A stretch of 33,177 nucleotides of DNA from a virus. The stretch is taken from the IMG/VR virus record IMGVR_UViG_3300014913_000044, positions 1 to 33,177 of that record; one strand, written 5' to 3'. The notes below the pieces were generated by a model. The model saw only the letters and a list, made by a program, of their open reading frames with translations. It was not told the DNA's origin and made no database searches. Positions 13,927-22,626 of this stretch are shown piece by piece. The stretch's first letter is position 1. Each line of letters starts with the position of its first letter. A program made the position numbers and the translations under genes.

Positions 13927-14192
13927 CTGTACACGTGAATCACGACTATCCCCACGAAGGGGATTTACAGGTTGTTTCTGAAAACGGAGAACCTTTGGAA
14001 GGAGTGACTATACGAATTTTTGAGCTCGAGAAATTCCTGGCGGGGGAGACTAGCAGTTGGGTGGCAGAGACTGTTACCGACGCAGATGGTAATTGGGTTG
14101 ATACCATCGATTTGGAAGACGCTAGGTCTTGGGCAGTACACTTTCAGAAGCTCGACATTGTCGGTCCTGAACATCGAGAAATAATGACATGA
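13923..14192 (+). CDS. Small beta-sandwich protein, second of the tandem pair
   Basis: ATG 13923 overlaps the preceding TGA (ATGA). The 89-residue product is a diverged copy of its upstream neighbour: the same opening (V-H/N-H-D-Y-P...GDL), central I-R-I/V, E-T-x-T-D-x-x-G-x-W turn, and end. Identity by eye is about a third, so the duplication is old. Fixed tandem copies suggest two related surface-exposed or heterodimeric components. No enzymatic residues are visible. Confidence 0.78.
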   Translation: MTVHVNHDYPHEGDLQVVSENGEPLEGVTIRIFELEKFLAGETSSWVAETVTDADGNWVDTIDLEDARSWAVHFQKLDIVGPEHREIMT

Positions 14193-14208
14193 TTCCCGAG
14201 GTAATACG

Positions 14209-14841
14209 ATGGGCGACCCTATGGACAGTCGGCCTCCAAAAACGCCGCGCAGCACATTTAGTAGTAGTCCCAATGGTGGAGTATCCCTGAAATGGATCGA
14301 AAGAGAGCTCAGTCGTCTGGACAGCGGAAAAGTAGACAAAGCACACTACAAGCCCGAACTGTCGAATTTAAAAGAGAAGCTTAGTACTTTTGAGAAACAA
14401 ATTTCAGAAGTAAAGCGAGAAATTGAAGATGACCTCCAAAGGCTCCAGACCCTCCTTGGCGATGACGTCGCGGATGCGCAGGCCGCGGCTATCAGCGCGG
14501 AATCCAAGGCGGGGCAACAAGAAGAAAGGGTCGAACTCGTGGAAAAAACCGTGAATTTTTGGGGAACCTGGTTTTTACGTGGTCTCGTAGGTATGATTCT
14601 TCTTTTGATTACGGCTGGTGGAGGCTGGGTTTATTCTCATGTTAGGCTAGAAGAAACAGCTAAGAATTCTAGCAAGGCCGTTGAAAACCTACGTGTCGAA
14701 GTTGTTCAAGTGAAGCGTGCGCAACAAGAACAGCGGGATACCCTGACTCGAATGGAATCTCGGACCTTCGATGAAGAGGAAGAAGTGGAAAAGGCGTTGC
14801 GGCGAGTCCTTACTGACGTATTGGACAAGAAAAAAGAATAG
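14209..14841 (+). CDS. Coiled-coil / transmembrane / coiled-coil protein
   Basis: The 210-residue protein starts at ATG 14209 after cgaggtaat. Residues about 45-115 form a charged heptad-like coiled coil. Residues about 121-144 are a clear membrane span (FLRGLVGMILLLITAGGGWV), and residues 145-210 form a second charged helix ending in DKKKE. This bitopic layout resembles phage membrane accessory proteins (spanin- or superinfection-type) more than virion parts, though it sits amid neck genes. There is no signal peptidase or lipobox motif. Function unknown. Confidence 0.8.
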   Translation: MGDPMDSRPPKTPRSTFSSSPNGGVSLKWIERELSRLDSGKVDKAHYKPELSNLKEKLSTFEKQISEVKREIEDDLQRLQTLLGDDVADAQAAAISAESKAGQQEERVELVEKTVNFWGTWFLRGLVGMILLLITAGGGWVYSHVRLEETAKNSSKAVENLRVEVVQVKRAQQEQRDTLTRMESRTFDEEEEVEKALRRVLTDVLDKKKE

Positions 14842-14849
14842 CTTTGAGC

Positions 14850-14855
14850 TATAAT
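14850..14855 (+). promoter_or_regulatory. Candidate late promoter -10 box (TATAAT)
   Basis: A perfect TATAAT lies in the 38-bp gap before the gene at 14880, which has an aggagga site at 14867-14873. TTGGAC occurs 23 bp upstream, too far for a normal -35. Support comes mainly from recurrence of the same box in other gaps. Confidence 0.4.
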
Positions 14856-14879
14856 TGAGGCGCTCAAGGAGGACATGAT

Positions 14880-15680
14880 ATGACAGCCATCCCGCTAAGA
14901 ACCATTGATTCGAAAACCATTGTAGGAAATAACTTGGTGGGTGTGCGCCAGCGGGTGATTCGGACGGGCCAGTTCAATGGTGTTGCGCCGGTAGTGACGG
15001 GTCCTCCGCAAATTGATCCTCTCGATGGCGCGATGTTCGCTTCGGACTTGTACATGTATGCTGACGTCCAACCCGAATGTCTGGTGGGGAATCTTGCTGA
15101 CGTTAATGGACAAGTGTTGTTTAAGGCAATAGACCAAACGGTAGACGCCAAGCTTGTCACCATTTCTTTAGTTCCGGGTACTGCATTGAGTGTAGATATC
15201 GTAGGTAGACTAATTGTGATCACATTTGTCAATGGTGTTACGACGTATGCTGCTCTCCTTGTTGCTTTGGCTGCTCACCCAGACTTGCCGACCTACTTTG
15301 ACATGGCGCTTCCTGGGACTGGAGCGTCTAATGTGATCGCACAGGATGCCCTCACCTTTGTGGAGCCCCCTCTCGTACAGGCCGTGCAAAACGACGGGGG
15401 AATTTTCATGTTTACCCCCGGCCCCAGGGCAATTTCCTTGCATTCTATTTCGCTGGTATGTGGTGCCGGATCCATAGTCGATGCCTTTATCCGAGATAAG
15501 GGTGGCGCCAACCCCCGGCAAATTCTCACGGGTGTAGCAGGAGCCGCGAACGATCATACTGTAGATATTCCACTTTTGTCGTCTGAGGAAATCATGATAC
15601 AGGAAACAGTATCCGGTGTGCCGGGAGTTGGAATTGATAAGTATGTGACACTTTACCTCGTAAAAGACCAGGTACTCTAG
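14880..15680 (+). CDS. Beta-rich probable virion protein (266 aa)
   Basis: ATG 14880 lies 6 nt after aggagga. The protein is rich in Val, Ile, Ala, Gly and Thr, with alternating hydrophobic strands and almost no long helices, typical of virion beta-barrel or appendage proteins. The C-terminal half (residues about 165-266: GGIFMFTPGPRAISLHSISL and onward) looks like a jelly-roll-type domain. It ends with TAG abutting the start of the connector candidate. I do not recognise the family; a head fibre, decoration or neck appendage are possible. Confidence 0.8.
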   Translation: MTAIPLRTIDSKTIVGNNLVGVRQRVIRTGQFNGVAPVVTGPPQIDPLDGAMFASDLYMYADVQPECLVGNLADVNGQVLFKAIDQTVDAKLVTISLVPGTALSVDIVGRLIVITFVNGVTTYAALLVALAAHPDLPTYFDMALPGTGASNVIAQDALTFVEPPLVQAVQNDGGIFMFTPGPRAISLHSISLVCGAGSIVDAFIRDKGGANPRQILTGVAGAANDHTVDIPLLSSEEIMIQETVSGVPGVGIDKYVTLYLVKDQVL

Positions 15681-16184
15681 ATGGCGGTCACCCTCAACCA
15701 GAACGCGGCTCCCCTCACTATGGATGTCATTCGGATGTTCTTGAGGGATCAGCCCGACAAGAATCCGCTTCTGGAAGACGTGGAGTGGGATGAGAAGGAG
15801 ATCAACAACGCTATTGATCTGGCAGTTTCCAAGTATAACGTGATGACACCTATCACAAATACCTTTCCGGAGCAGATGAATGCTTGGATGCTTTTGACAG
15901 GTGTCTGTTGTATCCTGTTCCGGTCGGAAGGTGCGAGGCAATTGCGAAATCAAGTTCAAGCACAAGACGGTGGAATTGCTCCGGTTGGCTTGGACGAAAA
16001 AGAGTCCCTCTACATGCGCTGGGCTGATTGGTTCTGTGCCGAGTTTGAGAAAATTGCTCGAGCGGTCAAGACTCAAGCCAACATGGAAGGTGGTTGGGGC
16101 GGCTTGACTAGTGGCGGAGGTGGCGCATACGGTGGGATGTCTTCCGGCTACCGTTGGGTTGGTCGCTGGTATCGAAAAATCTAA
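15681..16184 (+). CDS. Head-tail adaptor (neck) protein candidate
   Basis: The 167-residue protein begins directly after the previous TAG. The pattern is VIRMFLRDQPDKNPLLEDVE, then IDLAVSKYN, a hydrophobic helix (MNAWMLLTGVCCILFRSE), ARQLRNQVQAQDGGIAPVGL, EFEKIARAVKTQANME, and an aromatic end SGYRWVGRWYRKI. I associate this helical architecture with small adaptor proteins of large myoviruses that join portal and tail. The location between capsid and sheath genes agrees. The assignment is from remembered family appearance, not a search. Confidence 0.6.
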   Translation: MAVTLNQNAAPLTMDVIRMFLRDQPDKNPLLEDVEWDEKEINNAIDLAVSKYNVMTPITNTFPEQMNAWMLLTGVCCILFRSEGARQLRNQVQAQDGGIAPVGLDEKESLYMRWADWFCAEFEKIARAVKTQANMEGGWGGLTSGGGGAYGGMSSGYRWVGRWYRKI

Positions 16185-16195
16185 AGGAGACGCAG

Positions 16196-16555
16196 ATGGA
16201 TCCAACTCTACGACAAAAAGTGGCCCAGTTTTTGACAAACGAGGGCGTTTTCGAAAAGAGCGCGGCTAGAATGCCTCCGGTGGGGGACGTTCTACGCGGT
16301 GCGGGGTTCAAGTTGAAGGCACTCGCACGAGCGCATCGCGGGAAGTTGGGTCTCATCGGCGGAGCCGGAGCCGTTGGCGGCTTGGCAACTTCGATGGGTA
16401 AGGGTGAGCAGAAGGCGCAACAAGACGCAGCCGAGCTCAACCAACTGATTGAGGCGTACCCGGAGCTGTTGTATGAGACTCCGCATACCCCCTATCAGTC
16501 AGAAGGGGAACCCGCATACTATCAAACAGGGATGGGGGGTTACCCTCAGTACTAA
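16196..16555 (+). CDS. Small protein with Gly-rich hydrophobic helix (119 aa)
   Basis: The start is ATG 16196, seven bases after aaaggaga; the longer frame from 16154 lies inside the preceding gene. A helical N terminus with QKVA and EKSA tripeptides leads to a basic region and a Gly/Ala hydrophobic segment at about 51-68 (LGLIGGAGAVGGLATSMG). An acidic helix follows, then a Tyr/Pro/Gly-rich tail ending YPQY. It shares this plan with the proteins at 5542, 29884 and 30518. Possibly a minor virion or ejected protein; no family recognised. Confidence 0.8.
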   Translation: MDPTLRQKVAQFLTNEGVFEKSAARMPPVGDVLRGAGFKLKALARAHRGKLGLIGGAGAVGGLATSMGKGEQKAQQDAAELNQLIEAYPELLYETPHTPYQSEGEPAYYQTGMGGYPQY

Positions 16556-16558
16556 GTG

Positions 16559-17446
16559 ATGAAGGGTACACCTTACTCACAGACTTATGCTAAGCAAAAA
16601 ACTCCTCCGCTACCGACCAAGTTCAGTGTTGAGGTAACTCGTACGGTTGCGTCCTTTCCTCGTCGAGTTTTTATACAGTGGGCTCTCCGGAAACCTCCCG
16701 CAGGGGATGGCTTTTTATTTGACGTGTACCGTTCTGGCTCTCCTGAGGGAGAGTGGGAAGAGTTGGTCACTGACCTGGCCGACGTGTACCTTTACGTAGA
16801 TGAGCATTTCGATGAGCCCATTGTGGCAGGTGGTGAGCGTCGCGACCTCAATCTGTTCTCTTTGCACCGCACGATCTACTACAAGGTCGTGTGTAGATTT
16901 GGTTCTCAAACGGCTGAGACGGTGGCGCAACTCGAAGCAGGACTTGACCGCCGACGAAAAGGAATCCATCGAAAGCTTGTCCGTGATGCCGCCAAAGCAT
17001 TGAAGCTGGTAGTGGGAACGGAAGTCGCTATTTTAAAGAAACGCCGGTGGGGGGCTAAATGTGAACACTGTGTTTCGAAGGGTACTGCTCAAGTAGTTCG
17101 AGCACACTGCAAATACTGCTGGGGAACCGGGTTCTTGGGGGGCTATTGGGAACCTGTTTACGGATATGCTCAACGTCAACGCTCGCCTATCCAGACGCAA
17201 GTAGCCCCTGAAGGTCATCTGGACCTAAATCGAGTGCAGGTCATCATGCTTAACTTTCCGCAAGTAGAACCAGGTGACGTCTTAGCATTCATGCGTGACG
17301 ACAAGCGTTACAAAGTTGAAATAGTTAACCCAACACAAATTCACTCTGTGGATGTACATCAAGAACTTCAAGTGTCTGAGCTTGCGCGGTCCGCAGTAGA
17401 GTACGGCCCCGAGATCGACTCTTGGCACGACCCAAAATGGTATTGA
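16559..17446 (+). CDS. Neck/baseplate-type protein with FnIII-like domain and zinc ribbon
   Basis: The start is ATG 16559 (GTG 16556 is an alternative); it begins just after the upstream TAA. Residues about 25-125 resemble a fibronectin type III domain (VFIQWALRKPPAGDGFLFDV, YRSGSPEGEWEEL, TIYYKVVCRFG). A C-x2-C-x12-C-x2-C zinc ribbon follows (C168, C171, C184, C187; the second half reads CKYCWGTGFLGGYW). The C-terminal third is beta-rich and aromatic. Proteins with this CxxC-GTGF-GGY signature occur in structural modules of large contractile phages. The exact position in the virion is not clear. Confidence 0.7.
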   Translation: MKGTPYSQTYAKQKTPPLPTKFSVEVTRTVASFPRRVFIQWALRKPPAGDGFLFDVYRSGSPEGEWEELVTDLADVYLYVDEHFDEPIVAGGERRDLNLFSLHRTIYYKVVCRFGSQTAETVAQLEAGLDRRRKGIHRKLVRDAAKALKLVVGTEVAILKKRRWGAKCEHCVSKGTAQVVRAHCKYCWGTGFLGGYWEPVYGYAQRQRSPIQTQVAPEGHLDLNRVQVIMLNFPQVEPGDVLAFMRDDKRYKVEIVNPTQIHSVDVHQELQVSELARSAVEYGPEIDSWHDPKWY

Positions 17447-17447
17447 T

Positions 17448-18176
17448 ATGGGTGGAATAGTACGCACAGAACCCCCCAACCTCCCACGCCTGGAGGGAGA
17501 ACACCAAGACATCATGCCGGGGACACCCTTAGCGGTGGTCGGCTGTTGGCTTGCTGCGTTACGTTATCGTTTTAACGATAACCCTGGTGAGCCCCTCCCG
17601 TGGGTGTGGGATCCGGATTTGCGCCCGGACGATGACGAAGATGGACAACCTCGAAGCGAAGAGGGGGTCCCGCGAAAGCTGTTAATTGAGGCAGCATTCA
17701 ACATTGAAAAAGAGATTCGAAACTACCGTCCGGCTATTTACGTTGATCGAGGCGCTATCGTACCCATGAAGCACCACGTAGATAACTTTGTGGGAAAGCA
17801 TATCCCGACAGGGCTCAAAGCGCATCACGCGATGGCTAACATGCCCATGTCTTTTTTAGTTGAGTCAGAATCCGCCGGAGAGTGCTGTCTTATTGCAGAC
17901 ACCGCTTGGTTTTTTGTCCTTGCTACGCGGGACCTTTTTAGAAAGGATTTTGGGTTCCACGAAATTTCTAACCCTGTGATGGGCCCAACACAATCACAGA
18001 CAGCCCACGATAAAACAGTGTGGCAGACAACAGTAGAGTTCAACGTCCAGTTTGATCTACGCTGGACTACGCGTCCAATTGCTCCGTTCCTGCGGGAAAT
18101 CAATCTCCGATTGCGGGATGCTGCTAACCCGCAGCTGGTCTATCATGAAATTGCACTACGCGATTCGGGTACTTGA
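17448..18176 (+). CDS. Tail terminator / head-tail joining candidate
   Basis: The 242-residue protein begins two bases after the preceding TGA. Key segments are RKLLIEAAFNIEKEIRNYRP, AIYVDRGAIVPMKHHVDNFV, and a beta-rich centre with a WFFVLATRDLFRKDFGFHEI helix. The end has VWQTTVEFNVQFDLRWTTRP followed by IAPFLREINLRLR. The alternation of strands with two helices fits the tail-terminator fold, and the gene stands immediately before the sheath as expected for a tail-completion protein. The assignment is by pattern and position only. Confidence 0.55.
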   Translation: MGGIVRTEPPNLPRLEGEHQDIMPGTPLAVVGCWLAALRYRFNDNPGEPLPWVWDPDLRPDDDEDGQPRSEEGVPRKLLIEAAFNIEKEIRNYRPAIYVDRGAIVPMKHHVDNFVGKHIPTGLKAHHAMANMPMSFLVESESAGECCLIADTAWFFVLATRDLFRKDFGFHEISNPVMGPTQSQTAHDKTVWQTTVEFNVQFDLRWTTRPIAPFLREINLRLRDAANPQLVYHEIALRDSGT

Positions 18177-18179
18177 CCG

Positions 18180-18185
18180 TATAAT
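18180..18185 (+). promoter_or_regulatory. Candidate promoter -10 box before the sheath gene (TATAAT)
   Basis: A perfect TATAAT follows the stop of the preceding gene and lies 42 nt before the sheath ATG, which has a strong gtggaggag site. No -35 is seen at 17 bp (a TTGCAC is 23 bp upstream). An independent promoter for the abundant sheath transcript is plausible. Confidence 0.45.
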
Positions 18186-18227
18186 TGGGCGAGCAGATAA
18201 GACGCGACAAGACGTGGAGGAGACCCC

Positions 18228-21113
18228 ATGGCTATGCAACGACCTAACGTGATTGTCTTCCAAGAGTACGAGAGCATCACGGTAGCCCCCGACATCCCTG
18301 ACCTAAATGTCATCGTTGTCGGCTACGCCTATCAGATTCTGGACTACTTGGATGATAAATCTGACTGTAAAGCTGACACAGGTTACGGTGTCGAAGACGG
18401 GGCTATCCCCGTTGCTGGATCTGACAACTACACCGATCCTACAGCAGTGATATTGTCCAACCCGCCCAATATCGAGTCTGGTGCCCTTGTTTCGGAGGAC
18501 AGTGTAAGCGTTTTCTTCGACGATTTGCGCGCCGTCGTGTCCGAGTGGGACGGTGTGGCTGCCACGCACGGGCGCTACACGCAGAACGACAACCTGTTTT
18601 GGGCTAACGACACCGACGGGTTAAACGCTGCGACATTCCCTGCAACCAACGGTCAGCATTTCGGCTCTGAAGGAGTCGAAGCAGGCGATATCCTGCTGGT
18701 ACAGCAAAACGCCGGTGGGTCTGCGGACTACAAGCTGACAGTTCGGGAGTTGTGTTACACCTTCTACGATGACAGTGTGACTCCGCTCACCTTCATTACT
18801 AACGGTGTCTCTCCTGGCGACATCATGACGGTGTGGAATGATTCGGCTCCCACCGTTCGCGACGGTACGTACATCGTGAAGCGTGTACTCACCGAAACTT
18901 CTCTTGAAGTCGAAGAGGTGATCCCCGGAGCCGGAAACATCACGGTTGCTGGTCCCAACTGTTTCATTCGGATTCAGTCTCCGGCAGGGGTTGTTCGCGT
19001 TGAAAACACCACCCCAGCTGACGGCGCACTCTACGACACCTGTAACGCTCGAATGAATTCGGACTTCGGTGCCGACTACGTGGGTCCGCCTCCTGGAGCG
19101 TCTACCGAGAAGTGGCGAATCGAGCGTGAACTTGTCGACGTCGACCTGGACGCCACCGATTTCTCAGTGAGCGGAAACGAGATCACCATCAATGGAGCGT
19201 TGACTGTCGACGTAAGCGCTACACTGTTGGGATGTCCCGTGACGTACTCTGAAATCTACGTGGAATACATGGCGCAGAGGACGGATCTCCAAACGGTTAA
19301 CACACTGACCTCTACTGCCGAGATGGAAACTACGCTTGGCAAGCTCGACGCACGGAATCCGTTATACGTTGGTGCATACATCGCCGCGCTGAACACCACG
19401 ACTCCAGTGAAGGTCTACGGCCTTGGAGATTTCGCTTCGGAGGAGCTGGCGTACCTCGACTTCATCGATAAGATCAGTGCGGAGCGTGACATCTACGCCA
19501 TTGTGCCACTGACCTACAACACCACGGTCCTGGCGTCCCTGAAGTCCATGGCTGAAAACCTGGCCGATCCGAACTATGTCCTGACCCATGGGATTAAGCA
19601 GAAGTTCCGCGCTATTTTGGGAGCGGTCAAGCTGGAGACTCAGAAGGTTATCCAGGACGTGACCGGCGGGGCGTCCACCTTGCAGAAAGCAGGGACTGCG
19701 CCGGTGGTCCCCACCAACGACGATTACCGCACCATGAAGATCTCAGGTGCGGCAATGCCGGATCTCACAGCCGCGAAAGTCCTTCCGGGAGACCGAGTGC
19801 AGTTGCAACTCTGGGATGGTGCGGCGTTGCAGGCATTTGAGTTTACGATTTCGCACTATAACGGAGTTGTGACACTCAAAGAGGAACTCGAAGTCGACCT
19901 CAATACCGCCCAGCCTGTGACCCAGCAAGGTCTCCCGGTCTGGGGTGCGGGTCCGGGTACGTGGGATAACTGGCTTCCTGCGGGCTACACCTACGCGCAC
20001 GCCACGGAAACCTTTGCCATCGTAGACCCTGACGGTATTCCAAAGGTGTCGTTCATCCCGGGCGTCGGTAATCTAACGCTTGAAGCAGCTAACCTCGATG
20101 ATTACTACCTGGTTCTTCAAGTGCCGGGAGCGACGTTCATTACGGACGGTGTCATCCCTGGAGATACCCTTCAGATGCCGCTGGATTGCGAGTCTGACCC
20201 GGGTGATTGGGATGACCTGACCAACCTGCAGGAGTGGGAGGTCAACGCCATCCTGAGTCAAGAACGGATAGAAGTTCGAAATGAGGGAACCAACAGCTCA
20301 ACGGTGGCGAACGAGCTCCCGCACCTGAAGAAGCGCTCTCTAGTGCCGCCACTTACCGGTGTTTTGGAAGACGTCACCAATGGCGACATTTTCTTCCGCA
20401 TCATGAGGGACATGGACAAAACCGAGCAGGTCACGTCCATGGTTGCGGTAGCTACGAGCTTCACGAGCAAGCGTCTCGTCCTGGCGTATCCGGATTCGGT
20501 GGACATTTCTGGGCTGGTGGACGGCAGCAAGCCCCGGTACGGCTCGAATACTCCAGCGGAAGCCGACCCGCAGCCGGGTTACTACCTGGCATGTGCTATC
20601 GGTGGACAGACTGCCGGGCAGCCGTCGCAACAAGGCTTTACGAACCTGGGGATCTCCGGGATCTCGAAGCTCTACAACTCGAGCACGTACTTCAACGAAC
20701 AGCAGCTCACCGATCTGTCCAACGGCGGCGTGTACGTCTTCATCCAGGACAACCCGGCGTCACTACCGTACAGTGTGCACGAAGTCACAACGGACACGAC
20801 AGCGCTGGAAACCGGTGAGTACATGGTGGTGAAGAATTTCGACTTCATCGCCTGGACGTTCCTCGATACCCTCTTCCCGTTCCTGGGGATCTGGAATGTT
20901 ACCCCGGAAACCATCGAGTTCATTCGGCAGGCTATACGGACGACTATCGAGGCTCTCCGAGCCCGGTATGTTTCGAAGATCGGACCGCCTTTGGTTGACG
21001 CGGTCATTGATGGTGTGGAAGAATCAGACTTGAGCACGGATCGGATCGAGGCGTACGTGAGCGTCGATCTTCCGATGGTCCTTAACACGATTGGACTGCA
21101 CCTGGTGGCGTAA
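18228..21113 (+). CDS. Tail sheath protein
   Basis: The 961-residue protein starts at ATG 18228 with gtggaggag upstream. The C-terminal domain is the clearest sheath signature: FPFLGIWNVTPETIEFIRQA, IRTTIEALRARYVSKIGPPL, and the ending YVSVDLPMVLNTIGLHLVA. This is the conserved fold that mediates sheath polymerisation and contraction. The N-terminal 350 residues and a central insertion (about 500-760) are beta-rich extra domains, making it much longer than T4 gp18 (659 residues). Codon use looks restricted, as for the capsid gene. It defines the phage as contractile-tailed. The next gene abuts its stop. Confidence 0.88.
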   Translation: MAMQRPNVIVFQEYESITVAPDIPDLNVIVVGYAYQILDYLDDKSDCKADTGYGVEDGAIPVAGSDNYTDPTAVILSNPPNIESGALVSEDSVSVFFDDLRAVVSEWDGVAATHGRYTQNDNLFWANDTDGLNAATFPATNGQHFGSEGVEAGDILLVQQNAGGSADYKLTVRELCYTFYDDSVTPLTFITNGVSPGDIMTVWNDSAPTVRDGTYIVKRVLTETSLEVEEVIPGAGNITVAGPNCFIRIQSPAGVVRVENTTPADGALYDTCNARMNSDFGADYVGPPPGASTEKWRIERELVDVDLDATDFSVSGNEITINGALTVDVSATLLGCPVTYSEIYVEYMAQRTDLQTVNTLTSTAEMETTLGKLDARNPLYVGAYIAALNTTTPVKVYGLGDFASEELAYLDFIDKISAERDIYAIVPLTYNTTVLASLKSMAENLADPNYVLTHGIKQKFRAILGAVKLETQKVIQDVTGGASTLQKAGTAPVVPTNDDYRTMKISGAAMPDLTAAKVLPGDRVQLQLWDGAALQAFEFTISHYNGVVTLKEELEVDLNTAQPVTQQGLPVWGAGPGTWDNWLPAGYTYAHATETFAIVDPDGIPKVSFIPGVGNLTLEAANLDDYYLVLQVPGATFITDGVIPGDTLQMPLDCESDPGDWDDLTNLQEWEVNAILSQERIEVRNEGTNSSTVANELPHLKKRSLVPPLTGVLEDVTNGDIFFRIMRDMDKTEQVTSMVAVATSFTSKRLVLAYPDSVDISGLVDGSKPRYGSNTPAEADPQPGYYLACAIGGQTAGQPSQQGFTNLGISGISKLYNSSTYFNEQQLTDLSNGGVYVFIQDNPASLPYSVHEVTTDTTALETGEYMVVKNFDFIAWTFLDTLFPFLGIWNVTPETIEFIRQAIRTTIEALRARYVSKIGPPLVDAVIDGVEESDLSTDRIEAYVSVDLPMVLNTIGLHLVA

Positions 21114-21830
21114 ATGGAGAAGGTCAGCGAAGACGTCATCGTCAAAACTGCACACCTGATAGGTGTGACACAGGCGATGTTAGACAAAGGCTACACTAAA
21201 GATGGAGTGAAGTTGGCGTACGTCCAGTCTGGCGTGTTCCCGGAAGACATTGCTGACTATTTCGTAAAGGCCGCAGCCGAGACAAATCTGACCAAGGAAG
21301 CCATAGCGCCCGCTGTTGTTGCAGGAATTGCTGCTATCGGATCCAAAGTAGGTCCGTGGCTTCTTCGGGGTGCTAAAGCGATTGGTCGTTGGGCAGGTAA
21401 GTCCAAGGGTACCCTTATGAATAAGGGAACTCAGATGGAAGGTCTCAAAGGTAAAGCTACGCAGTTAGCAGGGAAAGCTGTCGGCGGAGCAGGGGCCGGA
21501 GCCGGTAAAGTCGTGAAAGGTCTGGGTAAAAAGACTGTTCAGGGAACGACCGCGGTTCGGCAAGCAGGCCAAGCGTGGCAGGGAGCACAAGGTGCAGGAG
21601 CTAAAGCCAAGCTTCTCGGATCTGGAGCCGTTAACGCCGGTAAGGGTCTTGTGTTCGGGAGCGGAAAAGGGGTTGGAGGGGGCATCGGACGCGCAGGATT
21701 CTATGGTAGTATGGGAGCAGGGGCCTTGACTATGGCTCGAGGCAGAGGCGGCACACAAGCAAGTCCGCAGATGCAGCGGATGCAACAGATGCAGCAGATG
21801 TACCCGCAACAGCGGATGTACGGAGGATAG
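21114..21830 (+). CDS. Gly/Lys/Ala-rich protein between sheath and tube genes
   Basis: The 238-residue protein begins at the ATG that abuts the sheath stop. The first 65 residues are a helical domain (with VKTA, VKLA, VKAA tripeptides). A hydrophobic stretch follows (AIAPAVVAGIAAIGSKVGPW), then about 110 residues of basic, Gly-rich repeats (AGKAVGGAGAGAGKVVKGLG and similar), and a Met/Gln-rich tail ending MYPQQRMYGG. Sheath and tube genes are usually adjacent, so the insertion is notable. The composition resembles the repeat protein at the window start. It may be a tail-lumen, ejected or DNA-contacting protein; unknown. Confidence 0.82.
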   Translation: MEKVSEDVIVKTAHLIGVTQAMLDKGYTKDGVKLAYVQSGVFPEDIADYFVKAAAETNLTKEAIAPAVVAGIAAIGSKVGPWLLRGAKAIGRWAGKSKGTLMNKGTQMEGLKGKATQLAGKAVGGAGAGAGKVVKGLGKKTVQGTTAVRQAGQAWQGAQGAGAKAKLLGSGAVNAGKGLVFGSGKGVGGGIGRAGFYGSMGAGALTMARGRGGTQASPQMQRMQQMQQMYPQQRMYGG

Positions 21831-21831
21831 C

Positions 21832-22605
21832 ATGCCAAGTAATGTACCACTGGGAATCACGAAGGGCATTGGGAACTGGTTTTCCCAGCAGCACTCCGTT
21901 GAACGCGTCACGGACAACGCGGCGTATACCTCAGCCCACCCAGACGATACCCTGGTGTTGGCGGGTCCTCCGCGTAAATTGAGCGTACAGGAGCAGGCCT
22001 CCTCCGGATGGCAGAGCCTTCTGGCTATCGGCATGATGCAGACGTTTCAGATTACGTCGCAGAAGCCGACTCAACCGCTGATGGCGTTGGGGTCCGGACG
22101 CACGTTCTACGTGAGTGGCAAGAGCCAGACCACGTGGCGGATTGGCCGACTGTTCGCCAACGGTCGCAACTTGCTGCGGGCGCTGTACCATAACGCGGTC
22201 GCCGGAGGCGTAGAAGTTCAGAAGCTGGACGATCCTGCCTCCGAGAATCAGTTCGACAACATGTTTACGAACCTGGACTCCGAGCTGTATTACGTACCGT
22301 TTGGCCTCGGAGCCATCTTCAAGGACAAAGTTCACGACCTGATCGGTGGTTTCTACGCTGAGTTGGCCATGATCAATAGCTACACTGTGGGCTTCACCGC
22401 AGGGCAGAATATGGTCATGGAAGACGTTGGTGGAATGTGCGACCGGCTACTGCCGTTCCGGCCCACGTCTGTGGCGCAAATGTCGAATGTTCCACGCTCG
22501 ACTATCGACCAGGTCATCGGCTTCGTTCACAGCAATGAAGACACTCTCACCAAGAATACGGGCATTACCGATACTCAGCTGGATAAAGCTGACGCGTACC
22601 CGTAA
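21832..22605 (+). CDS. Tail tube protein candidate
   Basis: The 257-residue protein starts at ATG 21832 after cggagg, soon after the sheath region. It has LGSGRTFYVSGKSQTTWRIG and FANGRNLLRALYHNAVAGG segments, then LDSELYYVPFGLGAIFKDKV and FYAELAMINSYTVGFTAGQN. This is a mixed beta-barrel/helix pattern with a long loop, compatible with the tube fold shared by contractile tails. Position after the sheath and before the spike/hub is the normal order. No sequence-level identity was confirmed, so it stays a strong candidate. Confidence 0.72.
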   Translation: MPSNVPLGITKGIGNWFSQQHSVERVTDNAAYTSAHPDDTLVLAGPPRKLSVQEQASSGWQSLLAIGMMQTFQITSQKPTQPLMALGSGRTFYVSGKSQTTWRIGRLFANGRNLLRALYHNAVAGGVEVQKLDDPASENQFDNMFTNLDSELYYVPFGLGAIFKDKVHDLIGGFYAELAMINSYTVGFTAGQNMVMEDVGGMCDRLLPFRPTSVAQMSNVPRSTIDQVIGFVHSNEDTLTKNTGITDTQLDKADAYP

Positions 22606-22617
22606 TCCTGCTATAGT
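22589..22617 (+). promoter_or_regulatory. Candidate promoter for a leaderless spike transcript
   Basis: CTGACG (22589-22594; 4 of 6 match to TTGACA) and TATAGT (22612-22617) are 17 bp apart. Only nine bases separate the -10 box from the ATG at 22627, and there is no ribosome site, so the mRNA would be leaderless or nearly so. Confidence 0.45.
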
Positions 22618-22626
22618 TTTCGTGTT

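Noticed and set aside
14209-14841. Holin
   Set aside because: There is one membrane span between two long coiled coils and 210 residues; this does not resemble known small holins, and no endolysin is adjacent.
14821-14855. TTGGAC with TATAAT as a normal promoter
   Set aside because: The spacing is 23 bp, well outside 16-18 bp; only the -10 box is kept as a weak candidate.
15210-16238. Long minus-strand open frame (342 codons) across three plus-strand genes
   Set aside because: It crosses three tightly packed genes with good starts; composition is that of a shadow frame and no ribosome site is seen.
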